64,000 bases of DNA from Vibrio sp. 16. GTDB lineage: Bacteria > Pseudomonadota > Gammaproteobacteria > Enterobacterales > Vibrionaceae. The stretch is from assembly GCF_963681195.1 (NCBI RefSeq), contig NZ_OY808998.1:310001-374000 (forward strand), in the 5' to 3' direction. This document shows, one piece after another, positions 17,131-25,349 of this stretch. A program made the position numbers and the translations under genes. How positions within the stretch are numbered: the first letter of the stretch is position 1; each line of letters opens with the position of its first letter. The notes beneath the pieces are model-generated. The model saw only the letters and a list, made by a program, of their open reading frames with translations. It was not told where the DNA came from and searched no databases.

Positions 17131-17598
17131 GCTGCGTAGCTTTTTGGAGAGCAGGTTCTGTTTTGATTCGAATCCGGCGCTAGTATAAAAACCGATAGCT
17201 CCTGTGTTATTTGACCAAACATGCAGGTCAACTGAACTAGCGCCAAGAGCACTAGCCCACTTAGAAAAGTAAGAAACTAGCCCTGTAGCTACACCCAGCT
17301 TTCGAGCTTCGCTAGAAACGATTAACTCTTCAATATATCCATACGTTCGTGATTGCGTCCAACGACGCTCTTTAACGTCAGTGAGATTCCCCAATAAAGC
17401 TCCGACTACCTTTCCATCGTGCTCGCTAACAATAAGCAACTGATTTTCATCAGATAGAATGTCTTGAAGCTCAGTCTCATTTAGTACATCTTCAGTTTTG
17501 CGAACAACATCTGGGGCTAAGTCTGAGTTGTGCTCGCTCTCAGCAATGAAAAGGCTAACCAACACATCTAAATCTTTGATTTGGGCTACACGAACCAT
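17128..17598 (-). CDS. GNAT family acetyltransferase
   Basis: 156 residues from ATG 17598 (MVRVAQIKDLDVLVSL); codons upstream to 17751 are attC read-through. Signature SSEARKLGVATGLVSYFSKW followed by NNTGAIGFYTSAGFESKQ, the conserved FYxxxGF end of GNAT enzymes. Substrate unknown. Confidence 0.88.
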   Translation of the reverse strand: MVRVAQIKDLDVLVSLFIAESEHNSDLAPDVVRKTEDVLNETELQDILSDENQLLIVSEHDGKVVGALLGNLTDVKERRWTQSRTYGYIEELIVSSEARKLGVATGLVSYFSKWASALGASSVDLHVWSNNTGAIGFYTSAGFESKQNLLSKKLRS

Positions 17599-17616
17599 AA
17601 ATCTTCTCCAAGCAGT

Positions 17617-17737
17617 TAACGCCGCATTAAGGTGTGAGCAACGCAACCACGAAACTAAACCATACCACCGTAAACACAAAACCCAACGTGGAATGAAAAA
17701 TGCCAAGCGTTGGGAATCACTCTTAAATGCTTTGTTA
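17617..17737 (-). repeat. attC site (GCA type, 121 bp)
   Basis: Left end TAACGCCGCATTAAGGTG; serves the ACT-domain gene at 17754. Confidence 0.95.
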
Positions 17738-17753
17738 GCAATATGGCTCAACC

Positions 17754-18149
17754 CTATGCACTGAACTCTTCTAATACTGAAACTGCCGCTTCAGCCTTAC
17801 CACTTTGAACAAAGATATGATCGTGATAATAAGCTGCAATAACATTAGCGCTAATGCCCTTTGAAGCCAACTTGCTAGCAACTGCTGCTGTAAGGCCAAC
17901 GGCTTCCAAACTAGAGTGAACCGTTAAAGTGATTTGACTATATACACCATCAAACGACAAACCCGCGGTTTCTGCTACTGACTTTTCTAGGACTAAAGTT
18001 AAGCCCTCAGATTCAATGAATGTGGCAACTGGATTTAGGTCAACATGGTCTGCTAGCACACCAGAAACTGTACAAAACACGAACTCTGTTTCCATTAGTT
18101 TTGGACTCATAGAACGCAATAATTCGTCTAGGTCTGTGATTCCTGACAT
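17754..18149 (-). CDS. ACT domain protein
   Basis: 131 residues, start MSGITDLDELLRSMSP at ATG 18149 behind AGGAAA. The layout matches the paired ACT-like family (an ACT_3-type N-terminal half, FVFCTVSGV, then QITLTVHSSLEAVGLTAAVA and a DHIFVQ strand). Such proteins bind amino acids and are otherwise uncharacterised; they are widespread outside integrons too. Confidence 0.8.
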   Translation of the reverse strand: MSGITDLDELLRSMSPKLMETEFVFCTVSGVLADHVDLNPVATFIESEGLTLVLEKSVAETAGLSFDGVYSQITLTVHSSLEAVGLTAAVASKLASKGISANVIAAYYHDHIFVQSGKAEAAVSVLEEFSA

Positions 18150-18170
18150 ATCGATTTCCTCTTATATTGC

Positions 18171-18292
18171 TAACGCCGCATTAAGGTGTGAGCAACGCAG
18201 CCACCAAACCTAAACCATTGCGCCATAGACACGAAACCCAACCTTGAACTGAAAATGCCAAGCGTTGGGAATCACTCTTAAATGCTTTGTTA
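18171..18292 (-). repeat. attC site (GCA type, 122 bp)
   Basis: Left end TAACGCCGCATTAAGGTG; serves the GNAT gene at 18307. Confidence 0.95.
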
Positions 18293-18306
18293 TACGCGTA
18301 CTGACA

Positions 18307-18735
18307 CTACAACGAAACTGTCATAACCTTATGATTTGGCTCACTTTCAATGTCAACCGCTAACCAACCTAATGACTCGTACAACGATGGTACATTGGTG
18401 TAAGCATACAGGTTACTTTGAGTTGCTGCTGATACTTGGCTAACTCCTCGGTTAATCAGTTCGCTAGCAATACCTTGACCACGCCACTCTGGTGAAACAT
18501 AAACAGCATTAAACCAAATGACTTCTGAGTCACCATGAGGTTCTTTAAAGCACGAGTAAGCAAGACCACCGATAACTTGATTGTCTCTGAGAGCAACAAT
18601 CACAGTTGGAAGGTTGGCTTCTGGTTTGTAGGTATCTACGAATAGAAAGTCAGACCATTCTGTTTGAAACAGCTTCTCTAGAGCAACCCAATACTTGCTA
18701 TTTTCATCGCAATTTCTGAATACTACCTTGTTCAT
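18307..18735 (-). CDS. GNAT family acetyltransferase
   Basis: 142 residues, start MNKVVFRNCDENSKYW with GAGGAA upstream. Core strand IWFNAVYVSPEWRGQGIASE contains the acetyl-CoA motif WRGQGIA, followed by helix LINRGVSQV and NVPSLYESLGW. Short C-terminus. Substrate unknown. Confidence 0.88.
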   Translation of the reverse strand: MNKVVFRNCDENSKYWVALEKLFQTEWSDFLFVDTYKPEANLPTVIVALRDNQVIGGLAYSCFKEPHGDSEVIWFNAVYVSPEWRGQGIASELINRGVSQVSAATQSNLYAYTNVPSLYESLGWLAVDIESEPNHKVMTVSL

Positions 18736-18760
18736 ATTGGATTATTTCCTCAAAAGCGTA

Positions 18761-18851
18761 TAACGCCGCATTAAGGTGTGAGCGACGCTTGGCTATACTT
18801 GAGCGAAGCGAAAACGCCAAGCGTTGCGAATCACTCTTAAATGCTTTGTTA
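18761..18851 (-). repeat. attC site (short type, 91 bp)
   Basis: Same short class as 2551 and 40081; serves the LysE-family transporter at 18857. Confidence 0.93.
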
Positions 18852-18856
18852 TGCCA

Positions 18857-19483
18857 CTATCGCTCACTAATTGCGACTTTGGCTGCCAGTCCAATAAGCA
18901 AAGTACCCGACACGCCCTCTAAAATACGTGAATAGTTTTGTGCATTTGGGCGACTAAAGAGCCAACTACCAACCGAAGCATAAAGTACGTTACATGCCGT
19001 TGCCAAAGCACTAAAAAGCAACCCAAGTACCAATAATTGCATCGACGCTGAACCCGCTGATGTGTCTATGAACTGGGGTAAAAAGGATAAGAAGAAAAGC
19101 GCAACTTTAGGATTTAAAACACTAACAATTACACCTTGTAAGAAGACACTTTTGTTTGTCTCTTCCTTTTCATTTACAGCTATTTTGCTCTGTCCGCGCC
19201 ACATTGAAATCAACGACTGAATACCCAAGTAAGCTAGATATACAGCCCCTAGCCATTTCACAACACTAAATGCTACGGCCGAACTAAGGATTATTGCTGA
19301 TAAGCCCAAGCATGCAGCCAGTGTATGTAGAAAATATCCAGTACCAAGTCCGATAGCTGCTTTCATACCAGAGACGAACTTACCTTTCATAGTATTTGAT
19401 ACGATATATATCACATCAGGCCCAGGGATCATGTTGATAGCAAGGCAAGCAACTACAAATAATAATAACGAATTTAAATCCAT
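18857..19483 (-). CDS. LysE/RhtB family amino-acid exporter
   Basis: 208 residues from ATG 19483 (MDLNSLLLFVVACLAINM), with GAGGAAAC just upstream; the frame to 19528 adds a poor extension. MIPGPDVIYIVSNTMKGK is the family's N-terminal signature (PGPxxxxV), and five to six hydrophobic segments follow, including VLNPKVALFFLSFLPQF with the conserved NPK. Predicted inner-membrane exporter of an amino acid or homoserine-lactone-like compound. Integron cassettes with transporters are less common than enzymes. Confidence 0.9.
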   Translation of the reverse strand: MDLNSLLLFVVACLAINMIPGPDVIYIVSNTMKGKFVSGMKAAIGLGTGYFLHTLAACLGLSAIILSSAVAFSVVKWLGAVYLAYLGIQSLISMWRGQSKIAVNEKEETNKSVFLQGVIVSVLNPKVALFFLSFLPQFIDTSAGSASMQLLVLGLLFSALATACNVLYASVGSWLFSRPNAQNYSRILEGVSGTLLIGLAAKVAISER

Positions 19484-19517
19484 TGTTTCCTCAATTTTTA
19501 ATTCTACTCGGGTGGCA

Positions 19518-19638
19518 TAACGCCGCATTAAGGTGTGAGCAACGCTACCACGAACCTAAACCATTGCGCCGAAAACACGAAACCCAAACTTGAACTAAAA
19601 ATGCCAAGCGTTGGGAATCACTCTTAAATGCTTTGTTA
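19518..19638 (-). repeat. attC site (GCA type, 121 bp), copy 1 of a duplicated cassette
   Basis: Identical by eye to the attC at 21193-21313; the 566-bp unit 19518-20083 is repeated at 21193-21758. Confidence 0.95.
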
Positions 19639-19646
19639 TGTGCGTA

Positions 19647-20067
19647 CTAAGCATTACCACTGCAAGACGAGTTAAAAGAAAACATACGTACTTCATCACG
19701 TGGAAACCAACCTAGTTTTTCATAGAAATATTGAGCATTCAGGTTTTCATTGGCAACAAATAAGTGAGTTTTAACTATACCAATGTTCGATAATGCATCG
19801 ACCGCTGAGGATATGAGTTTGGCACCAATGCCTTTGCCTCGACAATTCGCGTTTACAGCCAAATGTTGTACGTAGCCTCGACGACCATCTGTACCCACTA
19901 AAAGTGCCACCATCTACAGCGACAAAGCTGAGATTGGGGTTACGTTCTAAGTATTTACCTATGTTTTCTCTAGAGTCTGCATCACGCAGCAACATAGCTT
20001 CTGTTTCAGACCAAAGCTCAATAACTTGAGAGTAATCCGAGATATCCATTTCTCTAATCAATGCCAT
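19647..20067 (-). pseudogene. Frameshifted GNAT acetyltransferase, copy 1
   Basis: The N-terminal half (MALIREMDISDYSQVIELW, ATG 20067 behind AGAGGG) and the C-terminal half (ALLVGTDGRRGYVQHLAV ... CRGKGIGAKLISSAVDAL ... FYEKLGWFPRDEV) are in different frames. They meet at about 19905-19915, where the sequence changes from SFVAVDG to ALLVGTDG. Both halves are well conserved GNAT parts, so the break is recent or the result of a sequencing or assembly error; the same break in the second copy argues against a random error. Presumed inactive. Confidence 0.8.
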
Positions 20068-20083
20068 TTTCCCTCTAAGCACA

Positions 20084-20203
20084 TAACGCCCTGTTAAGGG
20101 GTGAGCAACGCAATACCGATGCCGCCGCATACTACCTTAACCACTAGAACCAACGCATAGTAAAAATGCCACGCGTTGTGAATCCCTCTTAAACAGTTTG
20201 TTA
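20084..20203 (-). repeat. attC site (CTG type, 120 bp)
   Basis: Left end TAACGCCCTGTTAAGGGG; serves the DUF6367-like gene at 20207. Its position relative to the duplicated cassette matches that of the split attC at 21759. Confidence 0.95.
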
Positions 20204-20206
20204 TGC

Positions 20207-20680
20207 CTATACCGCACGGAATAGCTTTGGTAAACAAGGAGCATCCCCGTCAAGAGCCTCGTTAATCTGAACCAATAAGTTAGGGGCAATGGCAGCCTCT
20301 TCCAATTTTATAGATGAATCGAGGTTAAGTGTCTCCTTAGCAATAGACTGAACAACATTCAACTTCGCAATATTCTTGTTAAAGGTTTTTTTGTCATGCT
20401 TGCTACCATCTTGATTCCAAGCAACCTGTTGATTCTTTGAGTTTAAGTGTTTAGATTGTGCTATATGAACATGCCTTTGTTGATTTAAAGCTGGATTTTC
20501 AGCATCTATCCGATACATCCAATTTTTCTTACCCGATTGAGTCCATCTACCTTCATTGATAAACATTTCTTCAGAAATGTTATCGTGCGAAATTTCTATA
20601 ATGAAATAATCGATCCCATTAGAAATTTCATCAGCATTTTCCAAGTCATTTAAAAAATCCTTAAATGATTTTATTGTCAT
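20207..20680 (-). CDS. DUF6367-like protein
   Basis: 157 residues, start MTIKSFKDFLNDLENAD behind AGGAGATAAT. The centre reads WMYRIDAENPALNQQRHVHI, then QVAWNQDGSKHDKKTFN: conserved Trp, Arg, RHVH and DGxxHD positions that I associate with the DUF6367 family. The two histidine clusters could bind metal, but no function is known to me. Confidence 0.65.
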   Translation of the reverse strand: MTIKSFKDFLNDLENADEISNGIDYFIIEISHDNISEEMFINEGRWTQSGKKNWMYRIDAENPALNQQRHVHIAQSKHLNSKNQQVAWNQDGSKHDKKTFNKNIAKLNVVQSIAKETLNLDSSIKLEEAAIAPNLLVQINEALDGDAPCLPKLFRAV

Positions 20681-20696
20681 ATTATCTCCTTAGGCA

Positions 20697-20819
20697 TAAC
20701 GCCGCGTTAAGTAGTGAGCAACGCCAGCCACCCAGCCTAAACCATTGCACCTTAAACACTTACCCCAACTTAGAATGCAAAACGCCAAGCGTTGGGAATC
20801 TGCCTTAAACGCCTTGTTA
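20697..20819 (-). repeat. attC site (GCG type, 123 bp)
   Basis: Left end TAACGCCGCGTTAAGTAG; last bases overlap the stop of the gene at 20817. Confidence 0.95.
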
Positions 20820-21164
20820 TGCTTCTTTTTTACGATTTAGGTATTGGCTATTAACTTTAACGCCATTAGGTGAAATCCAACCCTCGTTCAGGTAAGAGTG
20901 ATAATATTCTAAAAATTCATCGTGCTCTTCAAATGAATACATTCGACAATTTATATTGTCGAGTAAATCTGTTGTGACTTCGATTACACCATTTTCACGA
21001 TAAGTCACCTGATTTACTGTCCATGAGAAGTAATCGCCTACAACACGATTACTGAATTTAACAGATTCGCCAACTCTTGGGACGGCGGCGAGGCGAATGT
21101 TTTTTAGTAAGTGAGCCCACTCCTTTTTGCTCGCCAAATAGATGTTGAATTCGATTTCTATCAA
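20817..21164 (-). CDS. Cassette protein of unknown function
   Basis: 115 residues from a TTG start at 21164 with GGAG upstream. Begins with an amphipathic strand (MIEIEFNIYLASKKEW) and has VPRVGESVKFSNRVVGDYFSW, a pattern seen in small beta-barrel proteins. No family named with confidence. Confidence 0.65.
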   Translation of the reverse strand: MIEIEFNIYLASKKEWAHLLKNIRLAAVPRVGESVKFSNRVVGDYFSWTVNQVTYRENGVIEVTTDLLDNINCRMYSFEEHDEFLEYYHSYLNEGWISPNGVKVNSQYLNRKKEA

Positions 21165-21192
21165 CTCTTTCTCCTGATCTCATGAAGATGCA

Positions 21193-21313
21193 TAACGCCG
21201 CATTAAGGTGTGAGCAACGCTACCACGAACCTAAACCATTGCGCCGAAAACACGAAACCCAAACTTGAACTAAAAATGCCAAGCGTTGGGAATCACTCTT
21301 AAATGCTTTGTTA
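21193..21313 (-). repeat. attC site (GCA type, 121 bp), copy 2 of a duplicated cassette
   Basis: Matches 19518-19638 base for base as far as I can see. Confidence 0.95.
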
Positions 21314-21321
21314 TGTGCGTA

Positions 21322-21742
21322 CTAAGCATTACCACTGCAAGACGAGTTAAAAGAAAACATACGTACTTCATCACGTGGAAACCAACCTAGTTTTTCATAG
21401 AAATATTGAGCATTCAGGTTTTCATTGGCAACAAATAAGTGAGTTTTAACTATACCAATGTTCGATAATGCATCGACCGCTGAGGATATGAGTTTGGCAC
21501 CAATGCCTTTGCCTCGACAATTCGCGTTTACAGCCAAATGTTGTACGTAGCCTCGACGACCATCTGTACCCACTAAAAGTGCCACCATCTACAGCGACAA
21601 AGCTGAGATTGGGGTTACGTTCTAAGTATTTACCTATGTTTTCTCTAGAGTCTGCATCACGCAGCAACATAGCTTCTGTTTCAGACCAAAGCTCAATAAC
21701 TTGAGAGTAATCCGAGATATCCATTTCTCTAATCAATGCCAT
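21322..21742 (-). pseudogene. Frameshifted GNAT acetyltransferase, copy 2
   Basis: Same sequence as the pseudogene at 19647-20067, shifted by exactly 1675 bp, with the identical frame break at about 21580-21590. Duplication therefore took place after the gene was broken, or one copy converted the other. Directly next to it, the following attC is interrupted by the genomic island. Confidence 0.8.
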
Positions 21743-21758
21743 TTTCCCTCTAAGCACA

Positions 21759-21772
21759 TAACGCCCTGTTAA
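21759..21772 (-). repeat. Left fragment of the attC split by the island
   Basis: 14 bp, TAACGCCCTGTTAA, followed at once by island sequence. The other 106 bp of the same attC are at 34707-34812; together they make a normal 120-bp CTG-type site. Confidence 0.93.
21766..21772. repeat. Island end core repeat (left)
   Basis: CTGTTAA, then TGCGTGAACATT inside the island. The island side holds GTGAACATT, the inverted partner of AACATTCAC at the right end (34690-34698), so a circular form would have inverted integrase core sites round the crossover. Confidence 0.85.
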
Positions 21773-21847
21773 TGCGTGAACATTAAAAACAAAAAACATT
21801 AAATAACAGTATCTTAAACAAAAAACCTCACTATAACACCAACTTTA

Positions 21848-21864
21848 TGTAGCAAATGTGTAGC
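21848..21864 (+). repeat. Putative arm-type integrase site (left)
   Basis: 17 bp, TGTAGCAAATGTGTAGC. It recurs with one mismatch, in the same orientation, at 34551-34567 near the other island end. Sub-terminal direct repeats are where phage integrases usually bind with their N-terminal domain. Confidence 0.7.
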
Positions 21865-21875
21865 TTCACGAACGT

Positions 21876-21903
21876 AAAAAAGCCACCAACAATGAAAGGT
21901 AGC
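21876..21903 (-). terminator. Rho-independent terminator after the CBASS operon
   Basis: On the minus strand GCTACC, a ten-base loop and GGTGGC (one G-U pair) are followed by six T. It sits about 110 bp beyond the stop of the SAVED effector. Confidence 0.65.
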
Positions 21904-22014
21904 ATTTCTTCATTCCTAAAACACTATTGGACAAAAGCGTGTCAGTGATTCTACTAATTTAGAAAATTACGAATTAATTCAGGAATGGCTCAACTTCCGT
22001 TTGTAGTCAAAATT

Positions 22015-23121
22015 TCATGCAACCTCACTTTCAACTATTATTGGTGCCGGAGAGGTTTTATTATTGAATTTAAGCCCCCAAGGGTATGGACAAGTCGCTC
22101 CATTAACAAATTCGTAAACAATGCACTCAGGGTGATTTCTAGTTATCTGTTGCCCCATAGCAAAGTTAAACGAGGATTGCGCTGCGCAATATATATGGAT
22201 TCTCCTTACACCATCCTGATTAAACTTGTTTAGAAGCAACCTAAACTCCTTTTTAAACTTAGTCAGTTTGGACAAACTGGACATATTGTCATGACCAATA
22301 TGAGGCATTCTTATTGTGACAATGGAACTTATATTGGTTGTTTCTCGAGCAACTTTCTCTATATCGAAAGAAATACTAAAGATTAAACATACGTCATCAT
22401 TTTGCGCTCCTTCATAGTCAGACTCATCTATAATTGGCTGATTACTATCGAAGCTTCTGTTCAAGCAATGCCATTCTTCCAAATCTCGATCGTAATCCCA
22501 TAACGTCACACTTGTTGTATTACCGATGAAGAAGCCAGAATAAAAACCGAGGCAGACGGGAGGGGTACCACCGTAATGAATAGAGGCAGATTCGTTTCCA
22601 GTTGCATCTGATAAGGATGCAACAGCTTTTTTGAGCATTACTCGAGTGTCATTTACTGCTTCTGAAGGATCACACAAAACACCATCTTTATAATGTTCAG
22701 ATAAATCTATCTTTGCACATCGAACCTTTCCCTTAGCTTTCGTTACAGTAGACAAAAAAGATGAGCTTAGTGGTTTAAACAAAGCAATGTGCTCAACGAG
22801 AATATCATTCGCTTTGCCACTATCTTTCAAAGTTTGCAAAGCGTCATACATGATGAGTAAAAAACCAATTATAACGAAGAAACTAGAAAGTAATAATATG
22901 AAAGTACCTGTGTCATTCTCAAAGAATGACGCGGTTAACTCATACCCATCTGGAGTTTTAAGGGCTATCTTGAGAGCAGCCGTTACACCTATTGAGCTAA
23001 GCCCGCTCACAACTAGAAACTTGCCGATTGTAAATAGTTTGCTTCGGGGTCTAGTGTACCATTTGAACAGCAAATCGCCCCAATGCAATAACCTGTACAC
23101 CAAATCTTTAAAGAACTCCAC
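22015..23121 (-). CDS. cap14: CBASS effector: two-TM SAVED protein (Cap14-like)
   Basis: 368 residues. Two transmembrane helices (about 30-52 and 72-93) precede a cytoplasmic SAVED domain, recognised by HIYCAAQSSFNFAMGQQI and then ECIVYEFVNG ... PYPWGL near the end, the cyclic-nucleotide-sensing core. Start is GTG at 23121, its first base overlapping the TAG stop of cap3, so translation is probably coupled. In the family, binding of the CD-NTase product makes the membrane module disrupt the inner membrane and kill the infected cell. Last gene of the four-gene operon. Confidence 0.82.
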   Translation of the reverse strand: MEFFKDLVYRLLHWGDLLFKWYTRPRSKLFTIGKFLVVSGLSSIGVTAALKIALKTPDGYELTASFFENDTGTFILLLSSFFVIIGFLLIMYDALQTLKDSGKANDILVEHIALFKPLSSSFLSTVTKAKGKVRCAKIDLSEHYKDGVLCDPSEAVNDTRVMLKKAVASLSDATGNESASIHYGGTPPVCLGFYSGFFIGNTTSVTLWDYDRDLEEWHCLNRSFDSNQPIIDESDYEGAQNDDVCLIFSISFDIEKVARETTNISSIVTIRMPHIGHDNMSSLSKLTKFKKEFRLLLNKFNQDGVRRIHIYCAAQSSFNFAMGQQITRNHPECIVYEFVNGATCPYPWGLKFNNKTSPAPIIVESEVA

Positions 23122-23627
23122 TACTTAATGCTCCGTGTCATTAACAAATCAAAACCGGACTCCGCTTCCGAGTATACAAATATCCGAAAGCTCTCGTTAC
23201 CTACAATACCAAAAAATAGCTTTCGTCCTTCATTACGCTTCATACAAGTCTTCCAATCGTCTATGTCAACAGATGATGGTTCAGGATGAGCTTCTGGATG
23301 GGTGTGCCATGTCCCAAGGTATATTTTCTTTCCTCCACTATTTTCAAAAGCACTATCGACCGCTTTTTGGTGCCCTTTATCAAGCATTCTAAAAGAAGTC
23401 CTGCTTCTTATATCTTCGGGAAGTGGAGTAGTTATATCAGATACAATGTAAAGTGATTTATTGGTATCGTAGCCACCAATTAACACGCCACAAGCTTCCT
23501 TGTCATCACTTTTAAGTTGTTGATGTTCCTTCCATTTCAGAACAACTTCATCGAAAATTAGAAGGGATAGCATACTATCGGGTAATTTAGTCACACAAAA
23601 TGCCCCTGCAATCACAAATTTCCTCAC
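23121..23627 (-). CDS. cap3: CBASS Cap3: JAB/JAMM isopeptidase
   Basis: 168 residues. JAMM metal site visible: glutamate in KEACGVLIGG (E44), HTHPE (H108, H110) and S/D at SSVDIDD (D121). Cap3 removes proteins that Cap2 has joined to the CD-NTase C-terminus. The frame overlaps cap2 by 41 bp; an internal ATG at 23573 (MLSLLIFDEVVL) would instead leave a short gap and is a plausible true start, since many Cap3 proteins begin close to that strand. Confidence 0.85.
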   Translation of the reverse strand: MRKFVIAGAFCVTKLPDSMLSLLIFDEVVLKWKEHQQLKSDDKEACGVLIGGYDTNKSLYIVSDITTPLPEDIRSRTSFRMLDKGHQKAVDSAFENSGGKKIYLGTWHTHPEAHPEPSSVDIDDWKTCMKRNEGRKLFFGIVGNESFRIFVYSEAESGFDLLMTRSIK

Positions 23628-25347
23628 ATAGCGACTCTACTGATAAAGAATTGCTAAAAGACTTGTATCTATACGTGGTCTTGACTCCTGCCTGAGTCAC
23701 ATCGAAGTTGTCTCCTTTCCAACTCACTTTAGAGGATTCAGTCAACCTTCCAAGAAGGAACTTTACTGCAAGGTCTGAAGCGACAAGTGCAGTTTGAGTT
23801 GAACAATTAGAACTATATGGCAAAAAGTTCTGGCCACAACCAGCGTGGTTTATCGTCAACTCCTGACCCGCTTCAATAAAATTTAGATTCGAAGCAAGGC
23901 CGTACTCACCAGTAGAATAATCAATGTAAGCACACTTTAAGCAACCACTCTTACCAAAACAGTCTAATATCGCATGTCCTCCAACTCCATATCCCTCTAG
24001 CCAAGTGTAAATTACTGATACGTTGATGTTTTCTTTCTCAATATAATCCTTAAAGAACCTTTCATGTGTTGGAGAACCAATTGCGATAATAATTAAGTCA
24101 TAAGACTCTAGTATCCTTTTATCATGAAGAGATACTAGATTTGACGAGTATGCCTCAACATCACACCACAGGTATTGAGATTCGATCTGGCTCTTCATTG
24201 CGAGAACTTTAGAATAACCAGTAAGAAATTCGGGTATGCAGTGTCGATAAAGATTTTCAAGTTCGAAAGAGTCAGGGTCGCAAATATGAATTTGACCGAC
24301 TCCAGAGGATGCTAGTTGCCTAACCAACTGTCCCCCAACCGAACCACAGCCGACTTGAAGCACCTTTTTATCTTTTAAGCCCGAAGCTGCACCACCTCTC
24401 GGTGCCACAAAGTCTCTGCTATAGGGTAGCACCGATATAGCATGAATCTCCCATGCTTTAAAAGCATTGAGATTCATAGGAAGTGACGAACGTTTTCCTT
24501 TATTCTTGTGCTTAAAGTGAAGTCCAAACCAAGTAATACCAGAAGGTGTTTCCGCACAAAAAACTAACCAGAACTTGTTTCTACGAAACTGGGCTTTTGC
24601 CTGAAAGAAAGAAGAAACTTCTTCTTCGAGGCCATTTAACGTACTCAAATACCATTCAATCAATCCATCTTGCTTATATGGTGCAGGATCTAAAGTGTTG
24701 AGAGGAAGTATCACAGCATCGCCAGCTTCATTTCTTTTTTCTGACAACGCAGAATTCGTTACTAGCGTTGAAAATTTACCCGGTTTATCTTCAGCGCTAA
24801 CTCCAATATAGCGTGAATCAACACCAAAATTTTTCTTTTGCATAGGTGCTTTAACAGTGAACTGGAGACTCTGACTACACTGTAAATTTGGTGGTAGCAC
24901 CAAATCGTACTGTTTATTTAGAGCTACATGGCTCCAGTTCGCTTTAAACTCCCGTAGTAACTCCTCTCGATTCCATGATGGATCACATATGGCTTTAGTT
25001 AACATTGATATATGTCGCTCTAAAGATGCCTCAAAAACTAGCTCTGGACGATCAAAGTTAATTGACAGCGATTCATGGTCACCAACACAAATAAACCCTA
25101 TTTCAGAGACCCCTTCAAGCCCCAAATCACTATCTAACAAAATCACATGAGCTAGCGGCATATGTCGTGAAGCATTCAAGATAAAAAAGGTGGGCAAAGA
25201 CAAAGGTTGACTAGACCCTTCGCTCACATTGTGAGCGAGAGAAAAGTTCTTTCCCCCAATCGTACAAGACACAACTATGCTATGTTTCTCACCAACTAGA
25301 GATATGTTATAGCCAAGAGTCCTTAGATGCTCTATCACGGAATCCAT
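23587..25347 (-). CDS. cap2: CBASS Cap2: E2-E1 ubiquitin-like conjugating enzyme
   Basis: 586 residues. The N-terminal third corresponds to the E2-like part; the centre and C-terminus form a ThiF/E1 adenylation domain: VLQVGCGSVGGQLVRQLASS (nucleotide-binding glycine motif, about residue 330) and HICDPDSFELENLYRH. The E1 catalytic cysteine is probably in NHAGCGQNFLPYSSNC near residue 510. Cap2 conjugates the CD-NTase C-terminus to a target and raises signalling. The start lies 2 bp after the CD-NTase stop, so the two are translationally linked. Confidence 0.88.
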   Translation of the reverse strand: MDSVIEHLRTLGYNISLVGEKHSIVVSCTIGGKNFSLAHNVSEGSSQPLSLPTFFILNASRHMPLAHVILLDSDLGLEGVSEIGFICVGDHESLSINFDRPELVFEASLERHISMLTKAICDPSWNREELLREFKANWSHVALNKQYDLVLPPNLQCSQSLQFTVKAPMQKKNFGVDSRYIGVSAEDKPGKFSTLVTNSALSEKRNEAGDAVILPLNTLDPAPYKQDGLIEWYLSTLNGLEEEVSSFFQAKAQFRRNKFWLVFCAETPSGITWFGLHFKHKNKGKRSSLPMNLNAFKAWEIHAISVLPYSRDFVAPRGGAASGLKDKKVLQVGCGSVGGQLVRQLASSGVGQIHICDPDSFELENLYRHCIPEFLTGYSKVLAMKSQIESQYLWCDVEAYSSNLVSLHDKRILESYDLIIIAIGSPTHERFFKDYIEKENINVSVIYTWLEGYGVGGHAILDCFGKSGCLKCAYIDYSTGEYGLASNLNFIEAGQELTINHAGCGQNFLPYSSNCSTQTALVASDLAVKFLLGRLTESSKVSWKGDNFDVTQAGVKTTYRYKSFSNSLSVESLCEEICDCRGILCD

Positions 25348-25349
25348 TA

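Noticed and set aside
17049-17252. 67-codon minus-strand frame across an attC
   Set aside because: It is read-through of the attC (tail NKAFKADSQRLA) and overlaps the real GNAT gene in another frame.
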